The notes beneath the pieces are model-generated. The model was not told where the DNA came from and searched no databases. It saw nothing but the letters and a program-made list of their open reading frames with translations. DNA of 41,562 nt, taken from Lysinibacillus alkalisoli. GTDB lineage: Bacteria; Bacillota; Bacilli; Bacillales_A; Planococcaceae. Location of the stretch: NCBI RefSeq assembly GCF_014643595.1, contig NZ_BMJT01000015.1:1-41562 (forward strand), read 5' to 3'. Shown piece by piece: positions 36,034 to 41,562 of the stretch (positions are counted from its first letter, which is position 1; each line of letters starts with the position of its first letter). Position numbers and translations under genes: made by a program.

Positions 36034-36891
36034 TTACCAGCCACGTTCTTGCATGCGTTCTTTTGGTGATAATTGATCAATCTCAATGCCCTGCATTGGT
36101 GCACCTAAATCTTTAGATAACGCTGCAATTAACGTATAATCTTTAAAATGTTTTGTTGCTTGGACAATTGCTTTAGCAAATTTTTCAGGGTTTTCTGATT
36201 TGAAAATACCAGAACCCACAAAGACACCATCCGCGCCTAAAGTCATCATCAATGCTGCATCAGCTGGTGTAGCCACACCGCCAGCCGCATAATTCATCAC
36301 AGGTAAACGTCCCTGTTCTTTAATTTGTAATAAAATATGATAAGGTGCGCCTAATATTTTGGCTTCCGTCATGATTTCTTCTGGTGTCATATGCACAAGA
36401 GCTCTTACTTGCGCATTCACTTTTCTCATATGACGCACTGCTTCTACAATATTACCTGTGCCCGGCTCTCCCTTCGTGCGTAGCATTGCTGCTCCTTCTC
36501 CTAAACGGCGCGCTGCCTCACCCAAATCGCGACAACCACATACAAAAGGAATAGTATAGTCGGATTTTAATAAATGAAACTCATCGTCAGCTGGTGTTAA
36601 TACTTCACTCTCATCAATATAATCTGCACCTAAAGCCTCTAATACACGTGCCTCAACAATGTGGCCAATACGTGCCTTTGCCATAACAGGGATATGAACA
36701 GCTTGAATTACTTCTTCCATAATTGTTGGGTCAGCCATTCTTGCAACCCCACCTGCTTTACGAATATCTGAAGGCACTCGCTCTAATGCCATTACAGCTA
36801 CAGCCCCTGCTGCCTCGGCAATTTTCGCTTGCTCTGCATTAATAACATCCATAATTACGCCACCGTATGGCATTTGTAAATGATCCATCAT
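36034..36891 (-). CDS. pdxS: Pyridoxal 5'-phosphate synthase subunit PdxS, short N-terminus
   Basis: Makes PLP from ribose 5-phosphate, glyceraldehyde 3-phosphate and ammonia. Catalytic residues are intact: Asp15 in [10 protein letters not shown], Lys72 in VMAKARIGH and Lys140 in [11 protein letters not shown], equivalent to Asp24, Lys81 and Lys149 of the B. subtilis enzyme. The offset shows that nine N-terminal residues are missing, and MMDHLQMPY replaces the usual helix before the GGVIMDV strand. No longer start exists: ATG 36891 follows GGAGGG directly. The glutaminase gene pdxT, normally next downstream, is absent from the window, and a terminator follows instead. The divergent pdxR is the likely regulator. 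Confidence 0.94.
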   Translation of the reverse strand: MMDHLQMPYGGVIMDVINAEQAKIAEAAGAVAVMALERVPSDIRKAGGVARMADPTIMEEVIQAVHIPVMAKARIGHIVEARVLEALGADYIDESEVLTPADDEFHLLKSDYTIPFVCGCRDLGEAARRLGEGAAMLRTKGEPGTGNIVEAVRHMRKVNAQVRALVHMTPEEIMTEAKILGAPYHILLQIKEQGRLPVMNYAAGGVATPADAALMMTLGADGVFVGSGIFKSENPEKFAKAIVQATKHFKDYTLIAALSKDLGAPMQGIEIDQLSPKERMQERGW

Positions 36892-36989
36892 AAATCCCTC
36901 CAATTTGTTGTTAACGTTTAGTATAATGAATATTGACCATATTAAAAGATTCAGATTTCACTATTCTAAAAAGGTCAGGAGGTTATAGA

Positions 36990-38393
36990 ATGGATTTATT
37001 GTTATTTTCTTTAAATAAGGAGGATATCACACCGCTCTACGAACAGCTCTATGAAGGAATTAAAGATGCCATTATCCAAAAAAAAATTAATGTTGGTGAA
37101 AAGTTGCCTTCTAAGCGTAAATTAAGCGATTTTCTTAATATTAGCCAAACTACTATTGAGTTAGCTTATGCGCAATTATTAGCAGAAGGCTATATTAGTG
37201 CTAAAGCTCGTGTAGGGTATTTTGTTGAAGATTTAGATGAGTTACCTTATGTGGAAAAACATACTATCTTACCAAAAACACCTACACAAAAACCTACATA
37301 CACCTATGATTTCAACCCAAGTGGTATTGATATTGAGCATTTTCCCTTCTCAACATGGCGCAAATATGCACGTGACCTTTATGATACGGCGCATGCTGAC
37401 CTGTTACTAACTGGAGAAGCTCAAGGTGAATTCGCATTGCGACAAGAAATTGCCACTTATTTGTATCAATCAAGAGGGGTTGAATGCTCCCCAGAACAAA
37501 TTGTCATCGGCTCTGGTACAGAACAACTTTTACCGATGTTAATTCGCTTATTTGAAGAAGCTACTGTTTTTGCACTCGAACATCCAGGCTATCCATCTGT
37601 TGACCGCATTTTACGTCAACACGGCCGTAGCGTCTTTCCTATCAATGTAGATGATGAAGGCATTATCGTCAACGAGCTTGAGAAGTCTAATGCTGATGTT
37701 GTGTATGTTACACCATCACACCAATTTCCTACAGGTGCTATTTTATCAGCCACAAGACGCACACAGCTACTCAACTGGGCTGCTGCTTCACCAACACGTT
37801 ATATCATTGAAGATGATTACGACTCAGAATTTCGTTATACAGGCAAACCAATACCCGCCTTACAAGCATTAAATGGCAAAGATAAAGTTATTTATATGAG
37901 TACTTTTACGAAATCATTGATGCCATCATTACGATTAGCTTACTTTGTACTACCTCCATCATTATTAGCCATTTACCAACGTGTTTTTACCTATTACACA
38001 TCTACCGTACCAAGATTTGATCAACATATCGTAGCTAATTTTATGAGAGATGGTCATTTCTCTAAGCATTTAAATCGTATGCGTAAAATTTATCGTAAGA
38101 AACATAATGCCCTTATCGATGCTTTTACACATTATCCTCAAGTTCGCATCACAGGTTCACAAGCTGGCATGCATATTTTGTTAGCACTTGAAGGTAATGA
38201 ACAACAGCTTTGGCAATCCGCTAAAACACAAGGCATTGGGGTATATCCTTTATCTCAATATTTATTACAACCTGCACATTACGCTGATGCCCGTTTCCTG
38301 ATTGGCTTTGGTCAATTATATGATATTAACCAAGCAGTAGATGCACTTATGAAAGTATGGCAACTCAAAAAAATAACGCCTCATTCACTGTAA
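36990..38393 (+). CDS. pdxR: MocR/GntR-family regulator of PLP synthesis
   Basis: 467 residues. The N-terminal GntR winged helix (about 1-75) reads LPSKRKLSDFLNISQTTIEL. The C-terminal class I aminotransferase-like domain (about 110-460) has EDDYDSEFRY, the PLP-binding Lys in YMSTFTKSLMPSLRLAYF, and MHILLAL. MocR proteins of this type (PdxR) sense PLP and control pdxST. Divergence from pdxS, with only 98 bases between the starts, supports this job. I chose ATG 36990 with AGGAGG at 7 bases; the longer frame starts inside the promoter region. Confidence 0.88.
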   Translation: MDLLLFSLNKEDITPLYEQLYEGIKDAIIQKKINVGEKLPSKRKLSDFLNISQTTIELAYAQLLAEGYISAKARVGYFVEDLDELPYVEKHTILPKTPTQKPTYTYDFNPSGIDIEHFPFSTWRKYARDLYDTAHADLLLTGEAQGEFALRQEIATYLYQSRGVECSPEQIVIGSGTEQLLPMLIRLFEEATVFALEHPGYPSVDRILRQHGRSVFPINVDDEGIIVNELEKSNADVVYVTPSHQFPTGAILSATRRTQLLNWAAASPTRYIIEDDYDSEFRYTGKPIPALQALNGKDKVIYMSTFTKSLMPSLRLAYFVLPPSLLAIYQRVFTYYTSTVPRFDQHIVANFMRDGHFSKHLNRMRKIYRKKHNALIDAFTHYPQVRITGSQAGMHILLALEGNEQQLWQSAKTQGIGVYPLSQYLLQPAHYADARFLIGFGQLYDINQAVDALMKVWQLKKITPHSL

Positions 38394-38436
38394 TTTGAGA
38401 GCTTAGCTTATGATGCTAACATTTAGTACTACTATA

Positions 38437-38479
38437 CAAAAAAGTGGTAATAGGAAATACTACCTTCCCATTACCACTT
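38437..38479 (-). terminator. Terminator between dacA and pdxR
   Basis: AAGTGGTAATgGGAA and TTTCCtATTACCACTT form a stem on the minus strand followed by TTTTTTG. It ends dacA and lies in the convergent gap after pdxR. Confidence 0.85.
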
Positions 38480-38498
38480 CTATTACGAGCATGTCTAT

Positions 38499-39773
38499 TT
38501 AAAAAATATTACTGACAAAGTTTGAAATTGTTTTCCATACTCGACTAAAGAAATTTCCTGCGCCTTCTGCTGCTGCCTTTGTTTTGTTAGCCGCATGCAC
38601 ATTATCTGTTGCCACTAAATCCACTTGTGGGGGTTGAGCGAGATAGGTAATTTCCTTACCGTCTGCATAGGCTAAATGTGCAGTGCCAACAATGTCGCCT
38701 TCTTTAATTTTCCCTTTATGTTGATTAGCTGTTGCTACTACTTTTATTTTAGTATTGGCATGTTTATCTTCATAAAATGGTAGCGCTGTTGCTAATTTCA
38801 CTTTCGCTTCTTTACCATCAACTTTTACTTGTGTAACAGTATCTTTATCTGCCTTAGTAGTTTTATTGAATGTCGTAAAAGCATAATCAAATAATTCTTT
38901 CATTGTGCCAAAGCGCCCATCATACGTACTATTATTATCTTTGTCACGTGCATTTAACACAACGCCAATATAACGTATTCCATCACGTTGCACTGTCCCT
39001 ACAAAACATTGACCAGCAAATGTCGTATTACCTGTTTTTAAGCCGTCCACACCTTCATATTCATATAAATAACCTGGCAACATATAGTTCCAACTAGTCA
39101 TTTCAACCATATTTTCGGTGCCTGCCCCAAACACTTTTCGAGGCTGTTTCGTAATGTCTAATACTTCAGGATATGTTTGAATCATATGATAAGCAATTTT
39201 AGCTACATCTTTTGTAGACATCACATTCTCGTCAGATGGCCCTGTCCCTGGCAAATGTTGACCTTGTAAATCAACATTGTTTAGCCCTGTAGCATTTACA
39301 AAATTAATTTGTTGTAAATCTAACTCTTTAGCCTTCTTTTTAATATAAGGCATAAATGCTTCTTCACTACCTGCTATTTTCTCTGTTAAACCCACTGTTG
39401 AAGCATTAGCAGAGAAAATTAAAATAGACTCATACAATTCACGAATCGTATATTCTCGCCCTTCTACTAACGCAACATTCCCTAAACTCATGTCTGTAGA
39501 TAGCTCATGCACTCTTTTAGACACTTTATAAGTATCGTCCCATTTCAATTCTCCTGAGCGAATATGATCTAAGACAATAAAAACAGTCATCAGCTTACTA
39601 ACGCTTGCCAACCCTAATGCCGCATCTGCATTTTGTTGATGTAAAATTTGACCTGTTTCTGCATCAATTAAAATAGCGCCATCTGCATTCACACTAAAAG
39701 TCTCAGCTGCTTGTACAGGTGGCATCGTACTAAACATTAGTACGAAACTCATTACTATAAGCCACTTCTTCAT
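38499..39773 (-). CDS. dacA: D-alanyl-D-alanine carboxypeptidase (PBP5)
   Basis: Low-molecular-weight penicillin-binding protein that removes the terminal D-Ala of peptidoglycan stem peptides at the outer face of the membrane. A signal peptide (1-23, ending VQAAE) precedes the catalytic domain with SxxK (Ser57-Lys60, ASVSKLM), SxN (Ser121-Asn123, FSANAST) and KTG (246-248, GLKTGNTT). A C-terminal beta domain (about 300-390) and an amphipathic membrane-binding tail ending VWKTISNFVSNIF follow. I chose ATG 39773 after AAAGGGA; upstream in-frame sequence is not signal-like. It follows guaB, as in Bacillus, but with a terminator between. Confidence 0.95.
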   Translation of the reverse strand: MKKWLIVMSFVLMFSTMPPVQAAETFSVNADGAILIDAETGQILHQQNADAALGLASVSKLMTVFIVLDHIRSGELKWDDTYKVSKRVHELSTDMSLGNVALVEGREYTIRELYESILIFSANASTVGLTEKIAGSEEAFMPYIKKKAKELDLQQINFVNATGLNNVDLQGQHLPGTGPSDENVMSTKDVAKIAYHMIQTYPEVLDITKQPRKVFGAGTENMVEMTSWNYMLPGYLYEYEGVDGLKTGNTTFAGQCFVGTVQRDGIRYIGVVLNARDKDNNSTYDGRFGTMKELFDYAFTTFNKTTKADKDTVTQVKVDGKEAKVKLATALPFYEDKHANTKIKVVATANQHKGKIKEGDIVGTAHLAYADGKEITYLAQPPQVDLVATDNVHAANKTKAAAEGAGNFFSRVWKTISNFVSNIF

Positions 39774-39790
39774 AATGAATCCCTTTCTGT

Positions 39791-39828
39791 GAAAAAAGCA
39801 CTCTCTTAGCAAGCTAAAAGAGTGCTTT
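39791..39828 (-). terminator. Terminator after guaB
   Basis: AAAGCACTCTTTTAGC and GCTAAGAGAGTGCTTTTTT form a strong stem with a T-run on the minus strand, 4 bases after the guaB stop. Confidence 0.9.
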
Positions 39829-39832
39829 GTAA

Positions 39833-41329
<1,497 letters not shown>

Positions 41330-41338
41330 TTATTCATA

Positions 41339-41367
41339 AGATTAACAATGCGTTGCTTTACTGTCAA
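41339..41367 (-). promoter_or_regulatory. SigA promoter of guaB
   Basis: On the minus strand TTGACA (41362-41367), a 17-base spacer and TAATCT (41339-41344) precede guaB. Confidence 0.65.
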
Positions 41368-41462
41368 GAAAGATTAGAAAGAAAGATTATTCCGACTATT
41401 GAAAGGGATTACAAAGTGGGTTTTATTCCACTTTATAGAAGGTTATTAATAAAAAATTATAT

Positions 41463-41496
41463 AAAAAAAGTATACTGATTAAAATCAGTATACTTT
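41463..41496 (-). terminator. Terminator of the rRNA operon
   Basis: AAAGTATACTGATT and AATCAGTATACTTTTTTT form a perfect stem with a long T-run on the minus strand, directly after the 5S rRNA end. Confidence 0.92.
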
Positions 41497-41500
41497 AGTG

Positions 41501-41562
41501 CCTAGCAACGTTCTACTCTCGCAGGACCTACGTCCAACTACCATCGACGCTAAAGAGCTTAA
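41501..41562 (-). rRNA. rrf: 5S rRNA, 3' part
   Basis: The minus strand reads TTAAGCTCTTTAGCGTCGAT, then GGTAGTTGGA and GAGAGTAGAACGTTGCTAGG, the conserved 3' half of a Firmicute 5S rRNA. The 5' half lies beyond the right edge of the window. Confidence 0.93.

Overview
The window reads as an origin-proximal stretch of a low-GC Gram-positive chromosome (Bacillales; I would guess the Lysinibacillus/Kurthia branch, by inference only). Read from the right edge on the minus strand it gives the 3' end of a 5S rRNA, guaB, dacA, pdxS, serS (with a T-box leader), dgk, dck and, divergently, tadA. This is the order known near the Bacillus replication origin, but here it is broken up by inserted blocks.

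Layout. 1-3.4 kb: an iron-siderophore module (AraC regulator with a binding-protein domain, siderophore-binding lipoprotein behind a Fur box, and a translationally coupled serine hydrolase cut by the window edge). 3.5-5.5 kb: an ABC-2 exporter operon ending in a 26-residue membrane peptide. 5.6-8.5 kb: dck/dgk and, divergently, tadA plus a nitronate monooxygenase. 8.7-10.7 kb: a chemoreceptor. 11-15.6 kb: a GntP permease, a 3-hydroxyisobutyrate-dehydrogenase-like enzyme and methylmalonate-semialdehyde dehydrogenase, with a divergent TetR regulator. 15.7-18 kb: a choloylglycine-hydrolase-family amidase and a secreted V8-like protease.

18.0-30.4 kb is an island flanked by two decayed IS1182-type elements, with a decayed IS30-type element at its left end. 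Its cargo is the most interesting part of the window. GTP cyclohydrolase II, a RibD-like deaminase/reductase, WD-repeat proteins and a formylglycine-generating-enzyme-fold protein are the combination known from the toxoflavin (7-azapteridine) genes toxB, toxE, toxC and toxD of Burkholderia. Here they occur with a second propeller protein of the same length, an MFS exporter and an NADPH-dependent FMN reductase. The minus-strand operon is headed by an 18-residue peptide gene with a near-perfect Shine-Dalgarno sequence and followed by a stem-loop. No ToxA-type methyltransferase is present. I read it as a variant azapteridine-type biosynthetic cluster whose product is unknown and in which the peptide may be a scaffold, a precursor or a regulatory leader.

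30.4-41.6 kb: serS with its T-box, a VanR/VanS/VanY set with apparent VanR repeats before vanY, an acetyltransferase, a divergent PlsY paralogue, pdxS with a shortened N-terminus and no pdxT beside it, divergent pdxR, dacA, guaB and the 5S rRNA end.
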